From CBDCCV01 sp965215025 (lineage in GTDB: Bacteria; Bacteroidota; Rhodothermia; Rhodothermales; Salinibacteraceae): 64,000 bases of DNA. The notes beneath the pieces are model-generated. The model saw only the letters and a program-made list of their open reading frames with translations. It did not search any database and had not been told where the DNA came from. Position 1 is the stretch's first letter. Each line of letters starts with the position of its first letter. This document shows, one piece after another, positions 7,063-16,160 of the stretch. The stretch lies in assembly GCA_965215025.1 (NCBI GenBank), contig CBDCCV010000001.1, forward strand, positions 1,612,001 to 1,676,000. The letters run 5' to 3'. The position numbers and the translations under genes were made by a program.

Positions 7063-8544
7063 TCAAGCCTCCACCTCGGCGCGCAGCCGTTCCAGGAGCC
7101 GCGCGTGGAGGTTGCCGAAGCCGCCGTTGCTCATGATGAGCGCGACGTCGCCGGGGCGCAGGGCCTCGGCGAGCGGATCGAGGAGCGCGTCGGCGCTTTC
7201 GTAGACGGCGGCGGGCGTGCCGCGCTCAGCGATGGTGCGCGCCACGGCTTCGGGGTCCATCATTGCCTGGGCGTCGTCGTTGTGGCGGACGGGCGGGGCC
7301 GAGAGGAACGCCTCGGCGGCGTCGTCGAAGGCCTCGGCGTAGGCGGCCTCGAAGACCTTGCGGCGGCTGGAGTTCGAGCGCGGCTCGAAAACGGCCACGA
7401 GGCGCCGCTCCGGCCAGCGTTCCGAGGCGGCGCGGATCGTCTCGGCCACGGCGGTGGGGTGGTGCGCGAAGTCGTCCACGACGAGGACTTTTCCAGCCTC
7501 GCCGCGCACCTCCTGTCGCCGCTTCATCCCTTTGAACGAGGCGAAGCTCTGGGCCAGCTCCTCCGGCGTCAAACCCTCGGCGAGTGCCACGGCCGAGGCC
7601 GCTAAGGCGTTCATCAGGTTGTGGCTCCCGCTCATCGGCAGGGCGATCTCGGCGCGCGGCTCGCCTCTGGTGACGAGCATGAAGCGCTGGCCTGCGGGCG
7701 TGGGCGTGACCTCCGCAGCGGTGATGTCGTTCTCGTTCTCCAATCCGAAAAGCTGCACGCGCGCCTCGGTGCAAGAGGCCAGGGCGCGGACGGCGGGCGT
7801 GTCGCCGTTGAGGGCGAGGAGGCCGCCCGAGGGGACGAGCGCGGCGAAGCGCTCAAAGGCGGTGCGGTAGTCGTCCCAATCGTCGTAGATGTCGGCGTGG
7901 TCGAACTCGAGCGAGGTGACGATGGCGCGCTGCGGCCGGTAGTGCATGAACTTGGGCCGCTTGTCGAAATACGCGCTGTCGTACTCGTCGCCTTCGACCA
8001 CAAAGGCGGGGCCGCCGCCCACGGCGTAGCTTTTCCCCGTGCCCGTCATCACCCCGCCGATGAGGTAGCCCGGATCGCGCCCGGCGGCGTGGAGGACGTG
8101 CGCGAGCATCCCCGTGGTGGTCGTCTTCCCGTGCGTGCCGGCTATGACGAGCGGCGTTTTCTTCCGAAGGAAGAAATGCGCTACGGCCTCCGGCAGGGAA
8201 AGCTGCGCGAGGCCCTGCTCGCGCGCGTAAGCGGCTTCGGGGTGCGTCGGCGTGCAGGCGTTGCCTACGACGACGAGGTCGGGCGGCGGGCGGAGGTGCG
8301 CGGCGCTGTACCCCTCGTCAATGGCGATGCCCATCGCGGCGAGGCGGTCCGACATGGGCGGGTAGGCCGCTTCGTCGGAGCCGCGCACGCGGTAGCCGGC
8401 CTCTTGCAGAAGGCCCGCGAGCGCCCCCATCCCCGTCCCACAGATGCCGATGAGGTACACGCTGCGGATGGCCTCCGGCGGCGGCGCCTCGGGGCGGTCG
8501 AACACGCGCAGGTGGGCATCGGCAAAATCGGTCAGGGCCTTCAT
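7063..8544 (-). CDS. mpl: UDP-N-acetylmuramate:L-Ala-gamma-D-Glu-meso-DAP ligase (murein recycling)
   Basis: ATP-dependent ligase that attaches recovered murein tripeptide to UDP-MurNAc in cell-wall recycling. The 493-residue frame from MKALTDFADAHLRVFDRPE carries the N-terminal Rossmann segment SVYLIGICGTGMGALAGLL, the ATP loop AGTHGKTTTTGMLAHVLH, the Mpl-type insert GKSYAVGGGPAFVVEGDEYDSAYFD, and the C-terminal HHPTAVAETIRAA and EPRSNSSRR regions. The last two, with the GDEYDSA element, separate Mpl from MurC. I chose the ATG at 8544 over upstream alternatives because it precedes the conserved N-terminus. It is followed closely by the BtuF-like gene. Confidence 0.93.
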   Translation of the reverse strand: MKALTDFADAHLRVFDRPEAPPPEAIRSVYLIGICGTGMGALAGLLQEAGYRVRGSDEAAYPPMSDRLAAMGIAIDEGYSAAHLRPPPDLVVVGNACTPTHPEAAYAREQGLAQLSLPEAVAHFFLRKKTPLVIAGTHGKTTTTGMLAHVLHAAGRDPGYLIGGVMTGTGKSYAVGGGPAFVVEGDEYDSAYFDKRPKFMHYRPQRAIVTSLEFDHADIYDDWDDYRTAFERFAALVPSGGLLALNGDTPAVRALASCTEARVQLFGLENENDITAAEVTPTPAGQRFMLVTRGEPRAEIALPMSGSHNLMNALAASAVALAEGLTPEELAQSFASFKGMKRRQEVRGEAGKVLVVDDFAHHPTAVAETIRAASERWPERRLVAVFEPRSNSSRRKVFEAAYAEAFDDAAEAFLSAPPVRHNDDAQAMMDPEAVARTIAERGTPAAVYESADALLDPLAEALRPGDVALIMSNGGFGNLHARLLERLRAEVEA

Positions 8545-8639
8545 GGGTGCGGGAGAATGGGAGCGTGGGAGAGGGAAGGTGAGCGGTAGCGAGTGGTAGA
8601 TAACCCGAGCTGTGAGGGTAGGGCGGCAACCCTTCCGCG

Positions 8640-8746
8640 CGGTCATCCTGAGCAAGGCGAAGGATCTCCCACGCCGGAAGCTACCTGAACGGGGAGAGGT
8701 CCTGAGTCCCGGCAGAGTTTACCCCGGCACCGGGGGGACTCAGGAC
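8640..8746. repeat. Intergenic palindromic repeat of a widespread dispersed type
   Basis: The 8545-8841 gap contains no convincing gene. From 8640 the text GTCATCCTGAGCAAGGCGAA resembles dispersed intergenic repeats seen in many unrelated GC-rich genomes. It ends in a strong hairpin: 12-bp perfect arms GTCCTGAGTCCC (8699-8710) and GGGACTCAGGAC (8735-8746), with a nested CCCCGG/CCGGGG stem in the loop. It has no flanking T-run. It may act as a transcription barrier between the transporter gene and mpl, or be a passive mobile repeat. Confidence 0.55.
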
Positions 8747-8841
8747 GATAAGGAGCGGACGTTGTCGCCGCGCGCCGCCGCTCGGTTTGGGTAGCCGCGT
8801 CCGCTTGCCGAGGACGATCCGCGAGCACGCGATCCACAAGC

Positions 8842-10083
8842 TCACTCCCGCTCGCGCGTGCGCGGCTCATCTTGCGCGGGGGATTCGACAACGGACGGCT
8901 CGCCTTCGGCGGGGGCTTCGGGGGGGCCGCCGTCCTCCGGCTTGGGAAAGTCGGCGCGGCTCTCGGCGGACGGCTCACCGCCGGTGATGCTCAGGCGCGC
9001 CACGGCCTGGCGCACGTCTTTGGGCGCGTCTTCCATGTGCTCAGGCACGAGGCCGAGGCGGCGCGCGCGGCGCAGCCACTGCTCGCGCGCGAGGACCTGC
9101 ATGTCCTGCGCCGAGTCGGCCTCGTCCACGATCTCGAGGCCGAGGAGCGTCTCGACCACGTCTTCCATCGTGACGATGCCGGCCGTGCCGCCGTACTCGT
9201 CCACCACCAGGGCGATGTGCTCGAAGCGGTCCAGCAGGTTCTCAAACACCTCCGGGAGCGGCATCGCCTCGGGGACGCCCATGATCTCGCGCTTCATCTC
9301 GTGCAGCGTCGTCTCTGTCTCCTCCTGCGCGGCCTTGAGCAGGATGTCGTCCTTCAAGACGTAGCCGGTGATGTCGTCGTGCGTCTCGGTGTAGACGGGC
9401 AGGCGCGAAAAGCGGAACTCGTCACGCGCCTCGATCACCTCGGCCACGGTCTGATGCTCGGGCAGCGCCTCGACGACGGTGCGCGGCGTCATGACGTCGC
9501 GCACGCGCAGCGAGGAGAAGCGGAAGAGGTTCTTCAAGATGCGCGACTCCTCTTCCTCGAAGACGCCCTCTTCCTTGCCGCGCTCGGCCAGCGCCGAGAA
9601 CTCCTCGCGGCTGACGGAGGCCTCGCGCTCGCCCGAGGACAAGAGCCGCGTGACGCCTTTGGAGAGCCACACAAGCGGGAGCATCGCCACGATGACGCCG
9701 CGCAGGACGCGCTCGACCACCGGGGCGAGCTTGCGCCAGTACACGGCGCCGAGCGTCTTAGGGATGATCTCGGCAAAGATGAGGATGACGAGCGTGAACA
9801 CGCCCGCCACGATGCCCACGTAGGCGCTCCCGAAGAGCTTCGTCGCCTGCGCGCCCACGCCCGTGGCGCCAATGGTGTTGGCCACCGTGTTCAAGCTGAG
9901 GATGGCGGCCAGGGGCCGGTCCACGTTCTCCTTGAGCTGGCGCAGGCGCGCGCCCGAGGGATGCTCGTCTTGCTCCAGGCCGGCCACGTAGGAGGGCGTC
10001 ACGCTCAGGAGCACGGCCTCCATCGTCGAGCATAGGAAGGAGACGCCGACGGCCAGCAACACGTAAAAGATCAGTAGGCCCAT
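8842..10083 (-). CDS. CNNM/HlyC-CorC family membrane protein with CBS domains
   Basis: Predicted divalent-cation (Mg2+/Co2+-type) transporter or regulator of the inner membrane. The 413-residue chain has an N-terminal DUF21/CNNM membrane domain: helices near 1-25, the LNTVANTIGATGVGAQAT signature, the VILIFAEIIPKTLG segment and the VAMLPLVWLSKGV helix. A CBS pair follows (RDVMTPRTVVEALPEHQTVAEVIE and VFENLLDRFEHIALVVDEYGGTAGIVTMEDVVETLLG). The usual C-terminal CorC/HlyC domain is absent or rudimentary. It is replaced by a ~60-residue low-complexity Pro/Glu/Ala tail. The gene is alone, with about 300 bp on each side. Confidence 0.88.
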   Translation of the reverse strand: MGLLIFYVLLAVGVSFLCSTMEAVLLSVTPSYVAGLEQDEHPSGARLRQLKENVDRPLAAILSLNTVANTIGATGVGAQATKLFGSAYVGIVAGVFTLVILIFAEIIPKTLGAVYWRKLAPVVERVLRGVIVAMLPLVWLSKGVTRLLSSGEREASVSREEFSALAERGKEEGVFEEEESRILKNLFRFSSLRVRDVMTPRTVVEALPEHQTVAEVIEARDEFRFSRLPVYTETHDDITGYVLKDDILLKAAQEETETTLHEMKREIMGVPEAMPLPEVFENLLDRFEHIALVVDEYGGTAGIVTMEDVVETLLGLEIVDEADSAQDMQVLAREQWLRRARRLGLVPEHMEDAPKDVRQAVARLSITGGEPSAESRADFPKPEDGGPPEAPAEGEPSVVESPAQDEPRTRERE

Positions 10084-10409
10084 GCAGGGTGCGAGGGTGG
10101 CTCAGGAAAACCGGAGCGGAAAGGCACGCGGCATACCGGCGCGCGGCGTGCCAGAGGGCGCCGGGGGAAGCAGTCCGCGGCTGCTCAGGGAGAGAGGCTG
10201 CCTGGCGCGGCCTGGCGCAAAAGGCCTTTAGAGGGGAAAGGCGTCAGAAGGCAGCACGGGCAGCGCAGCCTTGCTTGTAGAGTGTACGGCAAAAAAACGG
10301 GCATAGAAAGAAATGCCTGCCGCCGCGCTCAGTTTCTTCCGCTGAGGTGACGCCTTTGTAGCAGCACGCCGGGCGGCGTCTGCGCGTTGAACGTTCGAGC
10401 GTTGAACGT
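10084..10409. other. Intergenic region with tandem 15-mer
   Basis: No gene is supported in this 326-bp gap between two minus-strand genes. At 10386-10415 two 15-bp units, GTTGAACGTTCGAGC and GTTGAACGTTCAAGC, stand in tandem with one mismatch. The second covers the stop codon of the HEAT-repeat carrier, so the repeat may have arrived at or shaped the end of that gene. The AT-richest part is near 10285-10310. Confidence 0.5.
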
Positions 10410-13244
10410 TCAAGCTCCACGGGGTTGCAGATGGAGTGCGCCGTTTGAGGAAGGGCTGTTCGAGGCCTGCGCACTCAGCGCGGCGCGGGCGGCGTCCTGG
10501 ACGGCGCCGTCGGGGTGGCGCGTGGCGGCGCGGACGCGCTCGACGAGGTCGGGCGCCACACGGCCGTCCGTCGCCTCCGCGTGGCCGATGCAGCGGAGGG
10601 CGTAGGCCTTGAGCGCGGGGTCGTTCTCGGCCAGGAGGTAGCTCAGCGCCTCGGGCCAGCGGCGGATCTCCACGTCGAACAGCGTGGGCATCTGCCGCAT
10701 GGCCTCTTCGCCGCGCGGGTCGTTGAGGAGCGGGAGGAAGGTGCGCTTTTGCTCGTAGGTGAGCACGTTGTCTAAAAACTCGATGGCGTCGGCACGCAGG
10801 CCGCGCTCGCCGGAAGTGAGGCCGCGGTAGGCGTTGTAGATGTCGCGCTGCCAGTGCTGAAGCCCGAAGAGGCGGAAGGCACGCTCCAGGCTCTTCGCGC
10901 GGACTTTTTCGAGCAGATCGAGCGGGAAGCAGCCCTGCGTGGGGCCGCTCGCGCGCTGGAGCACGTAAAGGCATTGCCCGAACGCGCCGTAGCGTTTTAC
11001 CTCCTCTCGGATGGCCGCTTGCAGCCGCTCCTGGTTGAAGTGCAGCGAGGGCTTCTCGGCGCGGAGCTGGCTCAGCGCCTTGATAATGGCCGAGCGGACG
11101 GGCAGGCTCGCGCGCTCGAGGGCCAGGAGCAGCACATCGGCGGAGGCTTGGACGGGACGCTCGGCCAGGATGCTGGGAATGGCGCGGCGGGCGGGTTCGC
11201 TCACGTGCTCGTCGGTGAGGTGGTCGTAGAGCGTGCCCAGGACGCGGTCGCCGTAGGCGGCCAAAGCTCGGCGCGCGTCCGGGCCGTAGTCCGCGTGCTG
11301 CGTCAGCTTGAGGAGCTGCGGCACGAAGTCGCGCTCGCCGGCGTAGCCCGTGCTCTCGATGGCGTGGCGCACCACCTGCGGCGAAGGGTCGTGCAAGAGG
11401 CCTTGCAGCATGTTGACGCGGTAGGGCCGGTCGAGGGCGCCCAGGACGCGCGCCACCTCGGCGCGGACCTCCTCGGCGTCCTCGCCCTCGTAGTCCAAAA
11501 GCGTGCGGAGCAGCTCCTCGCTCACGAGCGCGCGCTCGCGCGGGCCGCCGTCTTTGGTGATGAGGCCCAGGCCGGCGGCGCGCACGCGGAAGTCCGGGTG
11601 CTCAAGGCCGTTCTTGAGGGCGGGGAGTGGGTCTTCGGGCAGGTTGCGATACAGGTAGCGGGCGGCCTCGAGGCGCACCTCGGCGTCGTGGTCTTCGAGG
11701 TGATCGGCCACCGGCTCAACCAGGCCCGGCACGTCCTGAAGCCGCAGGAGCCGGATGGCCTGCCGCCGCACGCGGGCGGACTGGTGCTCGATAAGCTGCC
11801 CGAGCGTGGAAGCGGGCACCTCCACGCCGTCCTCGGCAAAGCGTTCGAGGCGCTCTTCAAGCCGCCTCGTACTCCCCACGCGCAGCGTGCCGATGAGATC
11901 TTCCGTCGTGAGCGCCGTGTCCTCGTCGGGCGTCTCGGTCTCGGGCGTTTCGACGCGCCGGCGCAGGAGCACGCGGAACTCGCGCACGTAGGAGCCGCGC
12001 GCCCAGAAGGCCAGTATGGCCCAGAAGCCCAGCAGGGCCAGGACGACCCCGCTGAGCGCGTGCACGCTCAACCCCAGCGCCGCCGTGAAAAGGAGCAGCA
12101 GCAGGCCCGCCAGCCCTTGCGCGCCCTGGTCTACAAAGAGATCAATGAACACCTTGACGCGCCGCTTCGCGCGCAGGGGTACGGGCAGAAACAGCAGCTC
12201 GCGCCCGGTTTTGTCAATCGAGTGCTTGAGGCTCTGGTCCGTGCCGCGCAAGAGCGTGGCGGCCACCAGGCCGGGCGCGACGAGCATCCCCACGGTGGCC
12301 GCCACGAGCGCCGCCGGCAGCGCCAGCACGGCCCCGCCCACGCCTATCCGCTGGAGCAGCTTCGACCCAAAGAGAAGCTGCAGCCCAAACGCAATAAGGC
12401 TCACGCGCCCGTAGAACCGCCCCATGAAGGAGGTCAGGTCTGACTCCTGCGGAAAGGCCGCCGCGGCCACCGTCTTAAACTGGAAGTCAATAAACGTCGT
12501 CGTAACCACCGTGAGCGCGATCACGCCGACGATGAGCTGGAGATGGCGCGAGCCACGCAGCGTGGCGAAAAGCCCGTCCGCCGGCGCTCCGTCGTCAGCG
12601 GCGGCGTCCTCTGAGCCGGCTTCTACGGAGGCCGTGGCGTGGGCCTTCTCGCGGACCATCCGCACCAGCACAGACGAGGCGGCCAAAAGGCCGGCGGCGA
12701 CCCAGATCAGGTTTTCCGTGCGCATCCCCAGCCGGTCCACGAGGAGCGCGGTGATCTCGCCACCGGCCACCGCGCCCAGGATGGCGCCCAGGCTCAGGAG
12801 CGAGAAGATCCGCTTGGCCTGCGCCGAGTCGAAGACGGCATTCGCCATGAGCCAGAACTGCGACGTGACGAGCACGCTGTACAGGCTCACCCACACGTAA
12901 AGCACGAAGTACGTCCAGTCCGCCCCCGTGCCGACGAGGTAGCGCAGCGCCACGAGGTTGAGCGCCAGAAACAGCGTCACGCCGTAGACGAACCGCCCGA
13001 GCCGTAAGGAGCGCCCGGCGCGGTCGTAGAGCGCGCTGATGGGCGCCACGGCCACGGCCACAAGGATGAACACCCACGGGAGCTGCGCCGCCCCCTCGCC
13101 CACGAGGAAGAGGCTGTCGCGCACGGGCTTGAGGAGGTAGAGCGTGACGAGCAGCACGAAATGGTAGAGCGCCATCAAAAGCGCCGGCGCGCGCTCGCCA
13201 GGGCGCAGGCCGAAGAGGCTCGTGATGGGCTGCCGCAGTTCCAT
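10410..13244 (-). CDS. ATP/ADP-translocase-like carrier fused to HEAT repeats
   Basis: The 944-residue inner-membrane protein has an N-terminal half (about 1-430) with around 11-12 hydrophobic helices matching the nucleotide carrier (NTT/TLC) group: LLMALYHFVLLVTLYLLKPV opening, DSLFLVGEGAAQLPWVFILV, a central SQFWLMANAVFDSAQAKRIF stretch, and LKHSIDKTGRELLFLPVPL near the end of the domain. After about residue 460 come helical HEAT-like repeats (VRRQAIRLLRLQDVPGLVEPV, EVRLEAARYLYRNLP and more), probably a cytosolic protein-binding scaffold. Classical NTT proteins of intracellular parasites exchange ATP for ADP. Substrate and direction here are unknown. It lies 173 bp downstream of a shorter paralogue on the same strand. 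Confidence 0.8.
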   Translation of the reverse strand: MELRQPITSLFGLRPGERAPALLMALYHFVLLVTLYLLKPVRDSLFLVGEGAAQLPWVFILVAVAVAPISALYDRAGRSLRLGRFVYGVTLFLALNLVALRYLVGTGADWTYFVLYVWVSLYSVLVTSQFWLMANAVFDSAQAKRIFSLLSLGAILGAVAGGEITALLVDRLGMRTENLIWVAAGLLAASSVLVRMVREKAHATASVEAGSEDAAADDGAPADGLFATLRGSRHLQLIVGVIALTVVTTTFIDFQFKTVAAAAFPQESDLTSFMGRFYGRVSLIAFGLQLLFGSKLLQRIGVGGAVLALPAALVAATVGMLVAPGLVAATLLRGTDQSLKHSIDKTGRELLFLPVPLRAKRRVKVFIDLFVDQGAQGLAGLLLLLFTAALGLSVHALSGVVLALLGFWAILAFWARGSYVREFRVLLRRRVETPETETPDEDTALTTEDLIGTLRVGSTRRLEERLERFAEDGVEVPASTLGQLIEHQSARVRRQAIRLLRLQDVPGLVEPVADHLEDHDAEVRLEAARYLYRNLPEDPLPALKNGLEHPDFRVRAAGLGLITKDGGPRERALVSEELLRTLLDYEGEDAEEVRAEVARVLGALDRPYRVNMLQGLLHDPSPQVVRHAIESTGYAGERDFVPQLLKLTQHADYGPDARRALAAYGDRVLGTLYDHLTDEHVSEPARRAIPSILAERPVQASADVLLLALERASLPVRSAIIKALSQLRAEKPSLHFNQERLQAAIREEVKRYGAFGQCLYVLQRASGPTQGCFPLDLLEKVRAKSLERAFRLFGLQHWQRDIYNAYRGLTSGERGLRADAIEFLDNVLTYEQKRTFLPLLNDPRGEEAMRQMPTLFDVEIRRWPEALSYLLAENDPALKAYALRCIGHAEATDGRVAPDLVERVRAATRHPDGAVQDAARAALSAQASNSPSSNGALHLQPRGA

Positions 13245-13417
13245 TCCGCTTGGGTGGTTTTCGCTTGCTCGCTTACGCGCAACGCGCCGCTACGCTTCGG
13301 TAGACCGATCTCGTTTCGCGCAGGCCGACGCCGATGCCGCTGGGCCTGAGATGGGCGCTCGGCCTCTGCGCTTCGCTATTCTGCAACAAAATGCCCGCCA
13401 AGTTGCGCCGCGCCCCT

Positions 13418-14743
13418 CTAGGCGGCAGCGGGGGCCGCGTCCTCTGGCTCTGTGGCCTTCTCCTCAAAACGCCGCCCGGCAAAGCGCACCACCGCGAGCC
13501 AGCCCACGAGCACAACCAGGCTCACCACCGAGAGCCAGCGCACGCCGCCCACGCCCACCGCCACGGCGAAAAACAGGTTCAGCCCCACGGCCACCACCTT
13601 TGCAAAGCGCTGCACGAACATGTCAATAAACGCCTTCGCCTTGTATTTGGCATCGCGCGAGGTAGGCGTGTAGAGCGATTCCTTGGCCGATTGGTTGATC
13701 GAGTAGTTCAGGCTGTTATCCGCTACGGACATGAAGACGGCCACGCCCAAGACCGGCACCACCAGAAAGCCGGCCGATCCCAGAAAGATGGCCGCCGGCA
13801 GAAAAAGAAGCGCCACGCCCACCCCGAAGCGGTTCATTACGAACGCCGTCACAAAAAGCTGCACGAGGATGGAGACGATGCCCGTAAGCTGCCCTACAAA
13901 CCCGAACGCGGCGTCGTAGTCCAGCCCGCCGGCCACGGCCTCTTCGATGGTCTTGGCAAGCTGGTAGTCTACAATGTTAGAGACGACTTCGTAGAAGCCG
14001 ATCAGGCCGAGGATTGCCAGGAGGTATTTCGACCGGAACACGAGTCGCGCGCCCTCAACCGCCGCGCTCACCGACGGCTCATCGGCGGCGCCTCCCTGCG
14101 CGGGCTGCGGACTGCGCCGGTTCACGAACCAGGCAATGGCCGCGATTGCGGCCAGCGCGCCCAGGCACGCCAATAGCAATGGCCGTCGCCCGATCTCTTC
14201 CACATACGCACTCACGAACGTGGCGCCCACGAAGCCGCCCACCACGCCGCCTAGCCCGATGGGGCCGTAGAGGCGCTTGGCCTGCTCAGGCCGGATCACG
14301 TCGTTGGTGAACGCCCAAAAGGTTGCCACCATGATGGTGTTAAAAATGTCGCCGAAGACGTAGAAGGACCACACGTCGAACAGCCCCGGCTGCGCCACGG
14401 ACCACGCAAAAAGCGCGACGACGCCGGCCAGAAGCGCGCAGAAAAGATACACCACCTGCTGCCGCTCAAAGCGGCGGACGAGCAGCGTGAAGAGCACCAC
14501 GGCGCCATAGGCCAGCACCATGTTGAGCACCTTGCCGATCTGCTCCGCCTCGGCCCCGCCGAGCGCCTGGCCGAAGAGCATGAACGCATCGCCGCCGTAG
14601 AAGCTCAGGAGGAGGCCGCGCTTGAGCGGCTTGAGCACCCAGAAGACGGCGATGACAAGAAAGAAAAAGAGCGCGAGGGCGAGCGCCACGGGCCACTCGC
14701 CGCGGCGCACGTCCAGGAACTGCTCGCGTAGGCGCTTAAGCAT
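13418..14743 (-). CDS. ATP/ADP-translocase-like carrier, transmembrane domain only
   Basis: This 441-residue multi-helix protein is related to the downstream HEAT-fused carrier. It opens with MLKRLREQFLDVRRGEWPVA and FFFLVIAVFWVLKPLKRGLL, carries ATFWAFTNDVIRPEQAKRLYG where the paralogue has FWLMANAVFDSAQAKRIF, and ends with SINQSAKESLYTPTSRDAKY where the paralogue has SIDKTGRELLFLPVPLRAKR. About 11-12 membrane helices are visible, with a short Ala/Pro/Glu tail. A TTG at 14767 would add eight residues. The pair suggests duplication or a heteromeric carrier. Related families transport ATP, ADP or other nucleotides; the substrate cannot be read from the sequence. Confidence 0.8.
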   Translation of the reverse strand: MLKRLREQFLDVRRGEWPVALALALFFFLVIAVFWVLKPLKRGLLLSFYGGDAFMLFGQALGGAEAEQIGKVLNMVLAYGAVVLFTLLVRRFERQQVVYLFCALLAGVVALFAWSVAQPGLFDVWSFYVFGDIFNTIMVATFWAFTNDVIRPEQAKRLYGPIGLGGVVGGFVGATFVSAYVEEIGRRPLLLACLGALAAIAAIAWFVNRRSPQPAQGGAADEPSVSAAVEGARLVFRSKYLLAILGLIGFYEVVSNIVDYQLAKTIEEAVAGGLDYDAAFGFVGQLTGIVSILVQLFVTAFVMNRFGVGVALLFLPAAIFLGSAGFLVVPVLGVAVFMSVADNSLNYSINQSAKESLYTPTSRDAKYKAKAFIDMFVQRFAKVVAVGLNLFFAVAVGVGGVRWLSVVSLVVLVGWLAVVRFAGRRFEEKATEPEDAAPAAA

Positions 14744-14819
14744 GAGAACTCTCGATTGGTGTTCCAACGCGGATCTTCAGGTCACACGGGCAGCCCGCGC
14801 GAGCGAAAAGGCGTGGCGT

Positions 14820-16130
14820 TTATTTGCCGCCGGCGTTTGCATGGGGCGCCGGGCGGGCAATCACGATCTCGTCGAGCAGCCGCACGTCCTGCGCGTCGTC
14901 ACTGCCCGTCTCGCCGTCGTCCTCGACAGCTTTGACCTCGATGCGCACGCGCTCGGCGTTCACGTCTACGAGGGCGTAGTGGTAGCGGCGCTCCTGGCGC
15001 TCGTGGCGCACGTCGAGGCCGGCAGTGCGGTACGCCTCGGCCTGCGCCTGCGTTTTCTCCTCCGGCGGATGCTTGCGCAGCGGCCCGCCGCCGCCGCTGC
15101 TGATGACGAAGTGCATCTGGGCCGGGACGCCCTGGCGCTCGTAGCGGAGCACGTTGTGCTCGTAAAGGTGTTCGTGGCCGGAGAACACCGCCGTCACGCC
15201 GCACTTCTGGAAGAGATCGAGCAGCTTCCAGCGCTTGGCCTCCACGTCCGGGCCGTACCTGGGGTTGCCCCACTGCCCGGCCCGGTTGCCAAAAGAGACG
15301 GGCGGGTGGTGCATCGAGACGAACGTGAACGGCTTCTCGGAGCGTTCGGCCAGCGCCTGTTCGAGCCACGCCGGCTCGGCCGGGTCGCCGCTCACGAACC
15401 ACTTCTGAAAGAGGCGTTCCTGCTCGGCATCGTCCACCTCCTGCTTCCAGTCGATGAGCAGGTTGGAGTCGAGGACGAAGAGGGCGCCGTCCGGAAAATC
15501 CACCACGTAGAACGGCTTGCGGCCAAAGACGGCCTCGTAGTTAGGCAGGCCGAACTCGACGTCGGTGGTGCGGTCGTGGTTGCCGGGGGTGGGGAGGTAG
15601 GGCACGCGGCCGAGCAGGGCGCGCTCCTTCTGGTTGATGTCCAGGAACGCCTCCCAGTGCTCGGGGCGGCGCCCATCGGCGGAGGCGATGTCGCCGGTGC
15701 TGAGGATGAAGTCGAGGTCGGTGCGCTCGGTCTCACCCAGGAGCGCGTCGCGGACGGCGCGGCGCTCGCCCTCGCCGTAGTCGGGCATCTGGCGCTCCCA
15801 GTTGAGGCCGCCCACGGCGCCCTCGCCCAGGAGGTAAAGCTGGTAGAAGGGGAAGAGCAGCTGCTTCCAGGTGCGCCAGTTCTTTTCGGCCAGGAAGTTG
15901 TGGCGGACGCGCCATCCGCCTTGCTGATCGCCGTAGACGACGAAGGTGGGGTTCGCGACCAGCGTGTCGCTCGGCAGGCGCTTGGCGGCCCGATAGAAAG
16001 CCGGGTCGTAGTCGTCGGTGACGAGGCCCTTCTGCTGCACGCACCCGCCCGCCGCGAAAGCGAGCAGGATGCCCGTCACGAGCAGCGCGCCTATCCGAAG
16101 AAAAGAAGGAGGGAGAGCAACCATCGGCAT
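14820..16130 (-). CDS. Calcineurin-like metallophosphoesterase lipoprotein
   Basis: The 436-residue protein starts with a signal and lipobox (ALLVTGILLAFAAGGC, cysteine near residue 30), so it is anchored to an envelope membrane. The metallophosphoesterase motifs are in order: FVVYGDQQGGW (an atypical D-x-H-type first motif, without the His), LDFILSTGDIA, LPTPGNHDRT (GNHD), FVSMHHPPV and FSGHEHLYEHN (GHEH). A C-terminal beta domain contains the EVKAVEDDGETGSD region. The substrate is unknown; homologues act on phosphomonoesters, phosphodiesters or nucleotides. It lies 30 bp downstream of the kinase-like lipoprotein and ~76 bp upstream of the first carrier, in one likely operon. Confidence 0.87.
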   Translation of the reverse strand: MPMVALPPSFLRIGALLVTGILLAFAAGGCVQQKGLVTDDYDPAFYRAAKRLPSDTLVANPTFVVYGDQQGGWRVRHNFLAEKNWRTWKQLLFPFYQLYLLGEGAVGGLNWERQMPDYGEGERRAVRDALLGETERTDLDFILSTGDIASADGRRPEHWEAFLDINQKERALLGRVPYLPTPGNHDRTTDVEFGLPNYEAVFGRKPFYVVDFPDGALFVLDSNLLIDWKQEVDDAEQERLFQKWFVSGDPAEPAWLEQALAERSEKPFTFVSMHHPPVSFGNRAGQWGNPRYGPDVEAKRWKLLDLFQKCGVTAVFSGHEHLYEHNVLRYERQGVPAQMHFVISSGGGGPLRKHPPEEKTQAQAEAYRTAGLDVRHERQERRYHYALVDVNAERVRIEVKAVEDDGETGSDDAQDVRLLDEIVIARPAPHANAGGK

Positions 16131-16160
16131 ACCAAGGCGATGAGGGAGAACGCCGAAGCG

